Shown here in pieces: positions 25,551 through 33,743 of a stretch of DNA of 64,000 nucleotides. This stretch comes from Parahaliea mediterranea. Its GTDB lineage: Bacteria > Pseudomonadota > Gammaproteobacteria > Pseudomonadales > Halieaceae. Within the stretch, counting starts at the first letter, position 1. Each line of letters begins with the position of its first letter. The stretch spans positions 186,001-250,000 of the forward strand of contig NZ_QEWO01000001.1 in the NCBI RefSeq assembly GCF_003402235.1. Direction: 5' to 3'. A model generated the notes under the pieces. That model ran no database searches. It was not told the DNA's origin and was given only the letters and a program-made list of their open reading frames with translations. Made by a program: the position numbers and the translations under genes.

Positions 25551-27488
25551 ATGAATCAACCCGTACTCGACTTCCGGCCGACACTGCCCATTCGCGACCA
25601 CCACGCCCTGCGGCGCGGCCTTGCAGAAGGTGATGTAGCGACACTGCTGATGGTGTTGGCGCAGTACCAGCCAGACACCCGCTTGTTGGATGACTGTGCG
25701 CCCCATATCGGCTCGATTTTTGAGCCCGAAAAACAAGTGCCAGAGGCCCTGGCCGAGCAAATCCGGCAGGCTCTGTTTAACCTGCTGACCCAGGATCCGC
25801 CCCCGGTGGCCACGGCGCTGGACGACGACACCCTGGCGCGCCTGTTGAGCGTGGAAGTGGGTGAGCCGGTGGGCCCCGAGTTTGTGCCGATGCTCAAGGA
25901 GCAAATGGGTTTTGACGGCCCCGAGCAGCGCAGGGCGCGGCCCGGGCGCAAGGCGCCAGCGGATGATTTCAAAGTGCTGGTGATCGGTGCGGGGCTTACC
26001 GGGCTGCTGGCCGCCATCAAACTGGACGAGGCCGGCTATAACTTCCAGGTGATCGAAAAAAACCCCGAAGTGGGCGGCACCTGGTGGGAGAACACCTACC
26101 CCGGTTGCGCGGTGGATACCCCCAGCCATTTCTATTCCTACTCCTTTGAGCTGAACCCCAACTGGTCGCACTTCACGCCCAATGGCCCAGAGTTCCAGCG
26201 CTATCTGCTGGCGGTGGCCGACAAGTACGGCTTGCGACGTCATGTGGTATTTGAAACCCGTGTAGTCGGCTTCGAGTGGGACGACGTAGAGAACGAGTGG
26301 GTCGTAACCCTGAAGGACGCCAACGGCGAGCGCACGGTGCGCGCCAATGCGGTGATCAATGCCCACGGCCCGGTCAATCGCTGGTCGCTGCCTAACATTG
26401 CGGGGCTGGACACCTTTGCCGGCCCGGTGATGCACACCGCCGGCTGGGACAGCAGTGTGGATTTAAAGGGCAAGCGAGTAGCCATGATCGGCACCGCCGC
26501 CAGCGGCGTGCAGTTGGGCGCCGCCATTGCGCCGGAGGTGGGCCACCTCACCGTGTTCCAGCGTTCGCGCCACTGGGTAATGCCCAATCACCTGCAGGCC
26601 GTGCCCGAGGCGGTGCGCTGGGCCCAGCAGCACATTCCCGGCTACAAGCAGTGGTTCCGCTTTCGCGCCTACTGGTTTGCCGCCGATGGCCTGTACGAAA
26701 ACATCCGCATCGACCCGGACTGGGAGTGCGAAGACGGCAGTTCGGTATCGGCCTACAACGAAGGCGTGCGCCAGTACTGCCTGCAGAACTACCATAGCAA
26801 GCTCAAGGACCGGCCCGACCTGCTGGAAAAACTCGTGCCCGACTACCCGGTGTTCGGCAAACGCATCTGCATGGACATCAACTGGCTGGACACCCTGTGC
26901 CGCGATAACGTCCGTCTTGAAGACAACACCCTCGATCACATTGAGGAGAACGCCATCGTGCTCAAGGACGGCAGCCGGGTGGAGGTGGATGTGATTCTGT
27001 GCGCTACCGGCTTCGATATTTCCGACATGACCGGCGGGCTGCGTATCATCGGCCGGGACGGGCGCAACCTGAAGAAAGAGTGGGGCGTAGATGACCCTCG
27101 CGCCTACCTTGGGGTAACGGTGCCAGGCTATCCCAACTTCTTCCTGACTGTGGGCCCCAACAGCGCGCCCAATCATGCCGGCGGACAGAACATCACCTCG
27201 GAAACCCAGATCCACTACATCCTGGAGTGCCTGGAGGCCCTGCAGGCCAACAACGCCGTTGCCCTGGAGCCCACTGCCGAGGCCACGCGGGCCTTCAATG
27301 AGCGTATAGACGACACCCTCAAGGGATTGATCTGGTCGCACCCCAAGGCCAGGAGTTACTATAAGAACGCGAGTGGGCGGGTATTTTTGTCCTGCCCCTA
27401 CAAGCTGGTGGATTACTGGGCGATGACCCGCGCCCCAGAGCTGGACGACTACCACTTCACCAAAACCAAAACGCGTGCAGTTGCCTGA
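25551..27488 (+). CDS. Baeyer-Villiger-type flavin monooxygenase (HAPMO-like)
   Basis: 645 residues, a class B flavoprotein monooxygenase using FAD and NADPH to insert oxygen next to a ketone. It has an N-terminal extension of about 140 residues, as in 4-hydroxyacetophenone monooxygenase, before the FAD motif GAGLTG (146-151). The Baeyer-Villiger fingerprint FxGxxxHxxxWD is intact at 289-300, followed by the NADPH motif GTAASG (314-319). The start at 25551 follows GAGAGAGCC; a longer frame lacks support. It is followed by an SDR after 25 bases. A paralogue lies at 55.8 kb. The substrate is inferred as a cyclic or terpenoid/steroid-like ketone. Confidence 0.9.
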   Translation: MNQPVLDFRPTLPIRDHHALRRGLAEGDVATLLMVLAQYQPDTRLLDDCAPHIGSIFEPEKQVPEALAEQIRQALFNLLTQDPPPVATALDDDTLARLLSVEVGEPVGPEFVPMLKEQMGFDGPEQRRARPGRKAPADDFKVLVIGAGLTGLLAAIKLDEAGYNFQVIEKNPEVGGTWWENTYPGCAVDTPSHFYSYSFELNPNWSHFTPNGPEFQRYLLAVADKYGLRRHVVFETRVVGFEWDDVENEWVVTLKDANGERTVRANAVINAHGPVNRWSLPNIAGLDTFAGPVMHTAGWDSSVDLKGKRVAMIGTAASGVQLGAAIAPEVGHLTVFQRSRHWVMPNHLQAVPEAVRWAQQHIPGYKQWFRFRAYWFAADGLYENIRIDPDWECEDGSSVSAYNEGVRQYCLQNYHSKLKDRPDLLEKLVPDYPVFGKRICMDINWLDTLCRDNVRLEDNTLDHIEENAIVLKDGSRVEVDVILCATGFDISDMTGGLRIIGRDGRNLKKEWGVDDPRAYLGVTVPGYPNFFLTVGPNSAPNHAGGQNITSETQIHYILECLEALQANNAVALEPTAEATRAFNERIDDTLKGLIWSHPKARSYYKNASGRVFLSCPYKLVDYWAMTRAPELDDYHFTKTKTRAVA

Positions 27489-27513
27489 GAAGGCCTGAGG
27501 AGATAGAGCAGTA

Positions 27514-28374
27514 GTGAGTATGGAAGATTTGCGCGGCGGTGTGGCCGTGATCACTGGCGCCGGTTCCGGCATCGGCGAGGGGCTGGCCCGGGTGGCCGCC
27601 GAGCAGGGCATGAAAGTGGTGGTGGCGGACATCGCGCTGGACCGCGCCGATTCGGTGGCCAATGCGATTGCAGAGCAGGGCGGCGAAGCCCTGGCGGTGA
27701 AGGTGGATGTGTCCGACCCGCAATCCATTGAGGCACTGGCCGCCACCGTTCACGACCACTGGGGTGATGTCACTCTGCTGGTCAACAACGCCGGGGTGGA
27801 GACGCTGGGCTTCAGCTGGGAGCTATCGGCACAGCAGTGGGAAAAAACCCTCAACATCAACATTCATGGCGCCATCCACGGGGTGCGCGCCTTTGCACCG
27901 CGCATGATTGCCGCTGGCAAGCCCGCCTGGATTGCCAACACCGCGTCCATCGGTGGCCTGGGCATGATGCCGATCCAGACCTCTTACATCCTCAGCAAGC
28001 ATGCGATGATTTCCTTTAGCGAATGCCTGTTCCTGGAAATGCAGATCAAGCAGGCGCCGATTACTGTCTCGGCCATTCTGCCCGGGCCAGTGGCTACGCG
28101 CATTTTTGAGGACGGCGGCACCACTACCGATACCAGCAGCGAGCAGCATCGGGTGATGATGAACACCATGCTTGAAGCTGACGGCATCAGTGGCTACGAA
28201 GCGGCCCAGCGCATTCTGCCGCAGCTGGCTGCCGGCGACTTCTGGGTATCCACCCACCCGGACATCACCCGGGAATTTGCCGCGGGGCGTGCGGCGCACC
28301 TGTCTGCGCTGGCAAAACCGGCCCTGCCTGAAGAAGTGCTGCGCGGCATGGGCCTTTCCGTCAACGGCAAATAG
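27514..28374 (+). CDS. Short-chain dehydrogenase/reductase
   Basis: A 286-residue classical SDR in operon with the Baeyer-Villiger monooxygenase. The nucleotide motif is GAGSGIGEGLA, followed by NNAGVE, the serine in TASIGG and the Tyr-x-x-x-Lys motif as YILSK. The C-terminal 60 residues extend beyond the standard fold. The start is GTG 27514 (CTGAGGAGATAG upstream); the ATG two codons later is further from that site. It may oxidise an alcohol to the ketone that the monooxygenase attacks, a common pairing. A strong terminator follows it. Confidence 0.88.
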   Translation: MSMEDLRGGVAVITGAGSGIGEGLARVAAEQGMKVVVADIALDRADSVANAIAEQGGEALAVKVDVSDPQSIEALAATVHDHWGDVTLLVNNAGVETLGFSWELSAQQWEKTLNINIHGAIHGVRAFAPRMIAAGKPAWIANTASIGGLGMMPIQTSYILSKHAMISFSECLFLEMQIKQAPITVSAILPGPVATRIFEDGGTTTDTSSEQHRVMMNTMLEADGISGYEAAQRILPQLAAGDFWVSTHPDITREFAAGRAAHLSALAKPALPEEVLRGMGLSVNGK

Positions 28375-28382
28375 GCGCGGAA

Positions 28383-28412
28383 GCGGCGGCGTGCAAGCGC
28401 CGCCGCGTTTTT
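28383..28412 (+). terminator. Rho-independent terminator after the monooxygenase-SDR operon
   Basis: Perfect 9-bp stem GCGGCGGCG/CGCCGCCGC (28383-28391 with 28398-28406), six-base loop, then GTTTTT at 28407-28412, nine bases downstream of the SDR stop. Confidence 0.85.
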
Positions 28413-28471
28413 AAACAGCCGGGGGAGTCTTGCCGCCCGCGGTTGGCGCGAGCTATAGTCACACCCTTAAA

Positions 28472-28482
28472 TTACGAGTAAG
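28472..28482 (+). promoter_or_regulatory. Copy of the shared box before the TetR gene
   Basis: TTAC-GA-GTAAG has perfect 4-bp arms and lies 27 bases before the TetR start, so the regulator may bind its own promoter. Confidence 0.4.
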
Positions 28483-28508
28483 TCCAGACGCAAGGGGAGC
28501 GTCGCGCC

Positions 28509-29453
28509 ATGCCACGCAAGACAAGCAATACGACGAGCAAGACCGGTAAAACCGGAAAAAAGCAGTCGGCCGGCGCCGCTAAGGCCGCCGCCAAATCACC
28601 TGCAACCCGCAAAACCCCGGTAAAAAAGCCCGCAGCCAGTAAAAAATCAGCGAAGGCGCCCGGGGCGGGCACAGCCAAGGTCAAGGCAGCAGCCAAGGCC
28701 AAAACAGCGACCAAGTCCAAGACGACGGCTAAAACAAAAGCCAGAGTAAAGAGCACACCGGCGCCCGGTAAGACAACAGCTGCAGCGGTAACTGCGCGGC
28801 GCGCGACGGCCGGGCGTCCGGCGCGGCTATCGCGGGAGAAGGTACTGGCCGCCTCTATGGAGCTGCTGGAGCAGGGGCCGGTGGAGCAGTTTACCCTGGC
28901 CAAACTGGCCAAGTCCCTCGATACCGTGTCCATGGCCTTGTACAACTACTTCCCCAGCCGCGATGCCCTGCTGGAAGCCATTGGCGACCATATCTGCATG
29001 CAGTTTGAAATGCCGCCGGCCAAGCCCAACCAGCGCTGGCAGGATACCCTGATGCAATGGCTGTGGACCTTCAAGGCCCACGCGGAACGCTATCCTATCG
29101 TGCTCAAGGTGATGGGTGTTAACGGCAATAGCTCCCCCGGCTGGTTGCGTATTACGCTCACGGTTTCGCGTACCCTGTACGCACAGGGTTTTCGCGGCCA
29201 CGACCTTGCCCTGCATGTGTGGCTGTTCTGCAGCTACGCGGTAGCGGTGGTGTTCAACGAGTTGCTGGGCAGCGTTTTCCGCAGTGGGATTTCCCTGTCG
29301 CACATCGACAAGTTGGAGCCTGACGAGCAGGAGTTCCTGCTGATGCTGCGCAAGCACAATATGACTCTGACCACCGACGAAGTGCTTGAACTCGCCTTCC
29401 AGCAGATGATCAGCAACCTCGAGCGCGAGGTGGAGCGCATTCAGGGCAGCTGA
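28509..29453 (+). CDS. TetR-family regulator with long histone H1-like Lys/Ala-rich N-terminal tail
   Basis: 314 residues. Residues 1 to about 102 are low complexity, made almost only of Lys, Ala, Thr, Ser and Pro (for example KKQSAGAAKAAAKSPA), like the tails of histone H1-type or AlgP proteins. Residues about 103-155 form a TetR helix-turn-helix (RPARLSREKVLAASMELLEQ, then SMALYNYFPSRDALLEAIG), and the rest is an all-helical ligand domain. The ATG at 28509 has AAGGGGAGCGTC upstream; the tail is therefore likely translated rather than an artefact. A box of the kind repeated through the island sits just upstream. I regard it as the best candidate for the island regulator. Confidence 0.85.
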   Translation: MPRKTSNTTSKTGKTGKKQSAGAAKAAAKSPATRKTPVKKPAASKKSAKAPGAGTAKVKAAAKAKTATKSKTTAKTKARVKSTPAPGKTTAAAVTARRATAGRPARLSREKVLAASMELLEQGPVEQFTLAKLAKSLDTVSMALYNYFPSRDALLEAIGDHICMQFEMPPAKPNQRWQDTLMQWLWTFKAHAERYPIVLKVMGVNGNSSPGWLRITLTVSRTLYAQGFRGHDLALHVWLFCSYAVAVVFNELLGSVFRSGISLSHIDKLEPDEQEFLLMLRKHNMTLTTDEVLELAFQQMISNLEREVERIQGS

Positions 29454-29513
29454 GCCAGCGCGCTCTGATCTATGCCCTTTAACCACCGGGGCGTTCTTGT
29501 CGCTCCGACCGAT

Positions 29514-29537
29514 GCGCGGCCCTGGCCGCGCTCTTTT
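29514..29537 (+). terminator. Terminator after the tailed TetR gene
   Basis: Stem GCGCGGC/GCCGCGC (29514-29520 with 29525-29531), tetraloop CCTG, then TCTTTT. It lies 60 bases past the TetR stop, against the convergent crotonase gene. Confidence 0.65.
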
Positions 29538-30322
29538 CAGTTTGACTTGTTCAGGAAGGCCGCCACCGCATCGTGGTGCTCGGCGGTGGTGTGCATCAGC
29601 GCCTGCACGGCGCCAGCGTTTTCCAGGTGGTGAGCCAGGTTGTTGTCCCGCGCCTGCTGCAGCAGGCGTTTGGTCTGCTGCACCGCGCGGGGCGGGTTGG
29701 CCGATATCCTGCCGGCCAGTTCCAGTGCGGTGGCCAGCAGGGCGTCGGGCTCGACAACCTGCGAAACCAGCCCGATCTCCAGGGCTGTTTGCGCGTCAAT
29801 CATGTCACCGGTGAGCGACAGCTCCGCCGCCTTGGCATAGCCCACAATGCGCTGCAGCAGCCAGGCGCCGCCGTCCCCGGGTATCAGCCCCAGTTTCACA
29901 AAGCTCTCGGCAAAGCGCGCCCGGCTTGAGGCAATGCGCAGGTCGCACATGCAGGCCAGGTCGCAACCGGCCCCCACGGCGGCCCCGTTGACGGCGGCAA
30001 TCACCGGTTTTTGCAGGCGCTGGAACAGCAGGGGGATGCGCTGGATGCCACGCCGGTAGTTGCCGGGTGTTTGCGCGGGTTCATCGGCGGCCAGGGCGCC
30101 GGGGGCGCCCGGCAGCATGGTTTTCAGGTTGCCGCCGCTGGAGAACGACTTGCCCGCGGCGGTAAGGATAATGACCCGCACCGTGTCATCACTGTCGGCG
30201 CTCTCCAGCGCTTCGCACAGGGCGTCCACCATGGGCCCATCGGAAATGGGGTTGTGACGCTCGGGGTCGTTCAGTGTGAGTATGGTGATGTGGTTTTGCT
30301 GCTGCTGTTGTATCAATGACAT
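29537..30322 (-). CDS. Enoyl-CoA hydratase/isomerase (crotonase family)
   Basis: A 261-residue crotonase, last gene of a minus-strand five-gene operon with a CoA ligase, CaiB-type transferase and two acyl-CoA dehydrogenases. The first oxyanion loop is SSGGNLKTM and the second contains AAVNGAAVGAGCDLACMCDL; the segment SRARFAESFVKLGLIPGDGG completes the family signature. The start at 30322 has CCGGGAGTCACC upstream; the longer frame has no homology. It hydrates the enoyl-CoA made by the dehydrogenase pair upstream. The gap to the dehydrogenase gene is 25 bases. A run of five glutamines (LIQQQQQNH) near the N-terminus is unusual but outside the core. Confidence 0.9.
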   Translation of the reverse strand: MSLIQQQQQNHITILTLNDPERHNPISDGPMVDALCEALESADSDDTVRVIILTAAGKSFSSGGNLKTMLPGAPGALAADEPAQTPGNYRRGIQRIPLLFQRLQKPVIAAVNGAAVGAGCDLACMCDLRIASSRARFAESFVKLGLIPGDGGAWLLQRIVGYAKAAELSLTGDMIDAQTALEIGLVSQVVEPDALLATALELAGRISANPPRAVQQTKRLLQQARDNNLAHHLENAGAVQALMHTTAEHHDAVAAFLNKSN

Positions 30323-30347
30323 GGTGACTCCCGGTAAACAGTGCCGG

Positions 30348-31319
30348 CTAGCTGAGCGCTGCCAGGGTGAAATCAAAGACGCGGCCGTCCTGTTCCAGGC
30401 AGGCGCGGCCCACCTGCTCGAACCAGCAGGATTCCGACCCGCCGGCAATACGCCCGGCGAGCAGGCGGCGTGTGTAGTGGTGCAGGGTATATTCCTCGGT
30501 GACGCCGATAGCCCCGTGCACGGCGTGGGCGGTGGCAACCACCGGCTGGCAGGCTGCCTTGATCACACCGCAGGCGCTGGCGATGCGCGGTGTGTCGAGC
30601 CGCAGCCCGGAATCCGCCTGCACCATGCCCGCTGCCAGCAACTGCGCCGCCATGACGGCGCTGTGGCAGTGCCCAGTCATCACGCTTATCTGCTGTTGCA
30701 GGGCCTGGTACTTGCCAATCGGGCGGCCAAACTGCTGGCGCGTGTTGGCGTAGTCGACAGTCAGTTCCAGCACCCGCTGCATGGCACCGGCCAGTTGCAG
30801 GCATTCGGCGGCGGTGCCCAGCAGATGGATATCCAGCTCCTGCGAGAGCGGCTTAACCTCGCCCTGGCTGCGCCAGCCCTGTTCAACATCGCCGCTTACC
30901 GGCACTACAGCGATGCCGCCATCCTTTGCGGTAACCAGTGCGCGCAGCCAGTGCAGGCCCTGGCGCAGGGGCTGTGCCGGCCCGCCAGGGCCGCAAGTGC
31001 CAACGGCAAGGGCCAGGTTGCCTTCGATGGTGTCTGCTGGGGCGTCTACAAGGGCGGCGGGCAAGGCGGCATAGAGCAGGGTGGTTTCCACATAGGGCAG
31101 GGGCAGGGCCCAGTAGCCGGCGGACATCAGCACCGGCAGCGCTTGGGCAATATCAAGGCCGGCGCCCTCGGCGCTCTCTGGCAGCAGCAAACGCAAAAAG
31201 CCTGACTGCACCAGCTCGTCCCACGCCGCCTGGGGGCTGAAGTCCGACTGGCCGGTAAAACGGGCATTAATATCCTGGAACAGGGGCTGGATGCTGTCCA
31301 GAAAGACGGAATCGCTCAT
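30348..31319 (-). CDS. Acyl-CoA dehydrogenase, short partner subunit
   Basis: A 323-residue acyl-CoA dehydrogenase-like protein. The middle beta domain is reduced; FAD-contacting RQQFGRPIGKYQALQQ and the C-terminal helices are present, but the end (AGRIAGGSESCWFEQVGRACLEQDG) lacks the usual catalytic-glutamate GTxEI context. Short subunits of this kind pair with full-length ones in alpha2beta2 enzymes of steroid side-chain degradation such as FadE28-FadE29. It overlaps the adjacent 386-residue dehydrogenase gene by 4 bases (ATGA), so both are made together in fixed ratio. I infer a heteromeric acyl-CoA dehydrogenase acting on a bulky substrate. Confidence 0.85.
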   Translation of the reverse strand: MSDSVFLDSIQPLFQDINARFTGQSDFSPQAAWDELVQSGFLRLLLPESAEGAGLDIAQALPVLMSAGYWALPLPYVETTLLYAALPAALVDAPADTIEGNLALAVGTCGPGGPAQPLRQGLHWLRALVTAKDGGIAVVPVSGDVEQGWRSQGEVKPLSQELDIHLLGTAAECLQLAGAMQRVLELTVDYANTRQQFGRPIGKYQALQQQISVMTGHCHSAVMAAQLLAAGMVQADSGLRLDTPRIASACGVIKAACQPVVATAHAVHGAIGVTEEYTLHHYTRRLLAGRIAGGSESCWFEQVGRACLEQDGRVFDFTLAALS

Positions 31320-32476
31320 CGCAGGCCCATCCCCCGGGCAATCAGCCCGCGCAGAATTTCGCGGGTGCCGCCCCGCAGTGAGTAGGTGGGGGCGATCATG
31401 CTGGTGTAGGCGAGGGTACGCATCAGTTCTCCGCTGCCGTGTTCACCACCGCGCCTGGCTATCTGGTCGGCCAGCCGGTCGGGTATGTCCTGTTCGAAGG
31501 TGGTGCCCAGGTCTTTGACCAGGGCTGCGGGTATTACCGGGCTTTGCCCTTGTTCCAGCTGGGCGGTGATGGACAGCGACAGGGAGCGTAGCACCGCCAG
31601 GCGGCTGGCCAGCTCGCCGAGGGTGCGCTGATCACCGGCATCGGCGCCGCTGCGTCGCAGTTGGTCGCACCAGCACTCCAGCAGCGCCATGGAGGAGAGA
31701 ATGCGCTCCGGGCCACTGCGCTCGAAGGCAAGCTCGGCGGTCACCTGTTGCCAGCCATCGCCCTCGGCGCCAATCAGGGCGTCGTGGGGCAATTGCACAT
31801 TGTCAAAAAACACTTCGTTAAAGTGGGCGTCGCCGGCCAGGTCGCGAATGGGGCGAATGGTGATGCCCGGCAGGGAGAGGTCTACCAGCAGTTGTGACAG
31901 GCCCTGCTGCCGGTCGCCGTGCTGGCCCGAGGTGCGCGCCAGGGCAATCATGTAATGGCAGCGGTCGGCGTTGGTGGTCCACAGCTTGCTGCCGTTCAGC
32001 AGCCAGCCCTGGTCGTTGGGCACCGCGCGGGTGCTGACACTGGCCAGGTCAGAACCGGCACCGGGCTCGCTCATGCCAATGCAGAAGTACAACTCGCCCG
32101 CGCAGATGCGCGGCAGCAATTCGCGGCGCTGGCTGTCGCTGCCAAAGCGCAGCAGCAGCGGCGCACTCTGGCGATCGGCAATCCAGTGGGCAGACACCGG
32201 GGCGCCGGCGGCCAGCAACTCTTCAAGGATGACGTAGCGATCAAAGGCGCTGCCACCGCCACCGCCGTATTGGGTGGGCAGGGTAATGCCCACCCAGCCG
32301 CGCTGGCCAAGGGCCTGCGAGAAAGCGGCGTCAAAGCCCATCCATGAGCGGGCGCGCACATCGGCGGCTGCCGCCGGCGGGTGGGCCGCCAGAAAAGCGC
32401 GCACTTCGCTGCGCAGGGCCTCTGCGGAGGTCGGCAGGGTCTGTCGTTGTGGCCAGGGAATCATTCGCTTACTCAC
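31316..32476 (-). CDS. Acyl-CoA dehydrogenase, full-length partner subunit
   Basis: A 386-residue acyl-CoA dehydrogenase. The FAD/substrate motifs are GWVGITLPTQYGG, CIGMSEPGAGSDLAS and WLLNGSKLWTTNA, and the C-terminus carries SLRGGTREILRGLIARGMGL, the flavin-proximal motif of active subunits. It is translationally coupled (4-base overlap) to the 323-residue partner downstream. The gene either starts with GTG at 32476, overlapping the CaiB stop by 8 bases, or with ATG at 32464; spacing does not decide. With its short partner it probably forms an alpha2beta2 dehydrogenase for polycyclic or branched acyl-CoAs, as known from steroid catabolism. Confidence 0.88.
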   Translation of the reverse strand: MSKRMIPWPQRQTLPTSAEALRSEVRAFLAAHPPAAAADVRARSWMGFDAAFSQALGQRGWVGITLPTQYGGGGGSAFDRYVILEELLAAGAPVSAHWIADRQSAPLLLRFGSDSQRRELLPRICAGELYFCIGMSEPGAGSDLASVSTRAVPNDQGWLLNGSKLWTTNADRCHYMIALARTSGQHGDRQQGLSQLLVDLSLPGITIRPIRDLAGDAHFNEVFFDNVQLPHDALIGAEGDGWQQVTAELAFERSGPERILSSMALLECWCDQLRRSGADAGDQRTLGELASRLAVLRSLSLSITAQLEQGQSPVIPAALVKDLGTTFEQDIPDRLADQIARRGGEHGSGELMRTLAYTSMIAPTYSLRGGTREILRGLIARGMGLR

Positions 32477-33743
32477 TGTCGGTGATCAGGTACTGGGCCG
32501 GGTTGCGCTCGATCTGCGCCAGCACTTCGAGGGTGTGCTCACCCAGGCCCGGCGGTGCCATCCGGTAGCTGGGTGGCGTGCGCGACATACGCAGAGGGTT
32601 GGCCACCAGGGGCAGGGTGTTGCCGCCCTCGTCCAGGGGCATGGTAATGGCCATGTTGCGGGCGCGGATGTGGGCGTCGGCAAACACCTGATCCAGTGTG
32701 TTGATCGGGCCGCAGGGAACGCCTGCCGCCTCCAGGCTGGCGATCCAATCTGCCCCGGTGCGCGCCGCCAGCACCGGGCGCAGGGTGGCGATGAGGGCAT
32801 CGCGGTTTTCCACCCTTGCGGCATTGGTGGCGTAGCGGGCGTCACTGGCCAGTTCCGGCACGCCGGCCTCGGCGCAAAAGCGCTGGAACTGGCCATCATT
32901 GCCGACCGCCAGAATCAGGTGGCCATCGGCCACGGCAAACACCTGGTAGGGCACTACATTGGGGTGGGCATTGCCCAGGCGCCGGGGTGGCTGGCCACTG
33001 GCCAGGTAGTTCTGTGCCTGGTTGGCCAGTAGGCTGACCTGGCAATCCAGCAGGGAGATATCGATATGCTGGCCTTCGCCGGTACGCTCGGCGTGGCGCA
33101 GGGCCGCCAGAATGCCGATGGTGGCATAGAGCCCGGCGGACAGGTCGGCAGTGGCTACGCCCACCTTGACCGGTTCGGCGCCGGGGCTGCCATCGGGCTG
33201 GCCGGTTATGCTCATCAGCCCGCTCATGCCCTGGATCAGAAAGTCATAACCGGCCCGGGGGGCGTAGGGGCCGCTCTGGCCAAAGCCGGTCACCGAGCAG
33301 TACACCAGGGCAGGGTTGATGGCCTTCAGGCTGTTGTAGTCCAGGCCGTAGGCCGCCAGCCCGCCCACCTTGAAGTTCTCCACCAGTACGTGGGCGCTGG
33401 CCGCCAACTGGCGCACCGCCGCCTGGCCTTCCGGCTGGCTGATGTCCAGCGCCACCGAGCGTTTGTTGCGATTGGCAACAAAGTAGTAGGCGGCATCGCG
33501 GGCGCCATCCTGGCGCTGTACAAACGGCGGCCCCCAGCTGCGGGTGTCATCCCCCGCGCCGGGGCGTTCAATCTTGATCACTTCCGCGCCCAGGTCAGCC
33601 AGTATCTGGGTGGACCAGGGGCCGGCCAGCACCCGGCTCAAATCCAGCACCCGCACCCCGTCCAGAGCGTGCGGGGTGTCCTGCTGGCGCGGCGGTGCTG
33701 CATCGCTCGCGCCATGGCCAGATTGTGCGGCGTTATCCGTCAT
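32469..33743 (-). CDS. CaiB/BaiF-family CoA transferase
   Basis: A 424-residue family III CoA transferase. Landmarks are LDGVRVLDLSRVLAGPW at about 30-46, DLGAEVIKIERPGAGDDTR, the loop FLIQGMSGLMSITG near the catalytic aspartate, and a C-terminal PPxxGEH-like end. The start at 33743 lies inside the last codons of the ligase gene (11-base overlap), a translational-coupling arrangement; the longer frame is unsupported. It transfers CoA between carboxylates, or acts as an alpha-methylacyl-CoA racemase, a related branch that handles branched side chains. Both functions fit an acyl-CoA pathway for terpenoid-like acids; the sequence alone does not separate them. Confidence 0.88.
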   Translation of the reverse strand: MTDNAAQSGHGASDAAPPRQQDTPHALDGVRVLDLSRVLAGPWSTQILADLGAEVIKIERPGAGDDTRSWGPPFVQRQDGARDAAYYFVANRNKRSVALDISQPEGQAAVRQLAASAHVLVENFKVGGLAAYGLDYNSLKAINPALVYCSVTGFGQSGPYAPRAGYDFLIQGMSGLMSITGQPDGSPGAEPVKVGVATADLSAGLYATIGILAALRHAERTGEGQHIDISLLDCQVSLLANQAQNYLASGQPPRRLGNAHPNVVPYQVFAVADGHLILAVGNDGQFQRFCAEAGVPELASDARYATNAARVENRDALIATLRPVLAARTGADWIASLEAAGVPCGPINTLDQVFADAHIRARNMAITMPLDEGGNTLPLVANPLRMSRTPPSYRMAPPGLGEHTLEVLAQIERNPAQYLITDSE

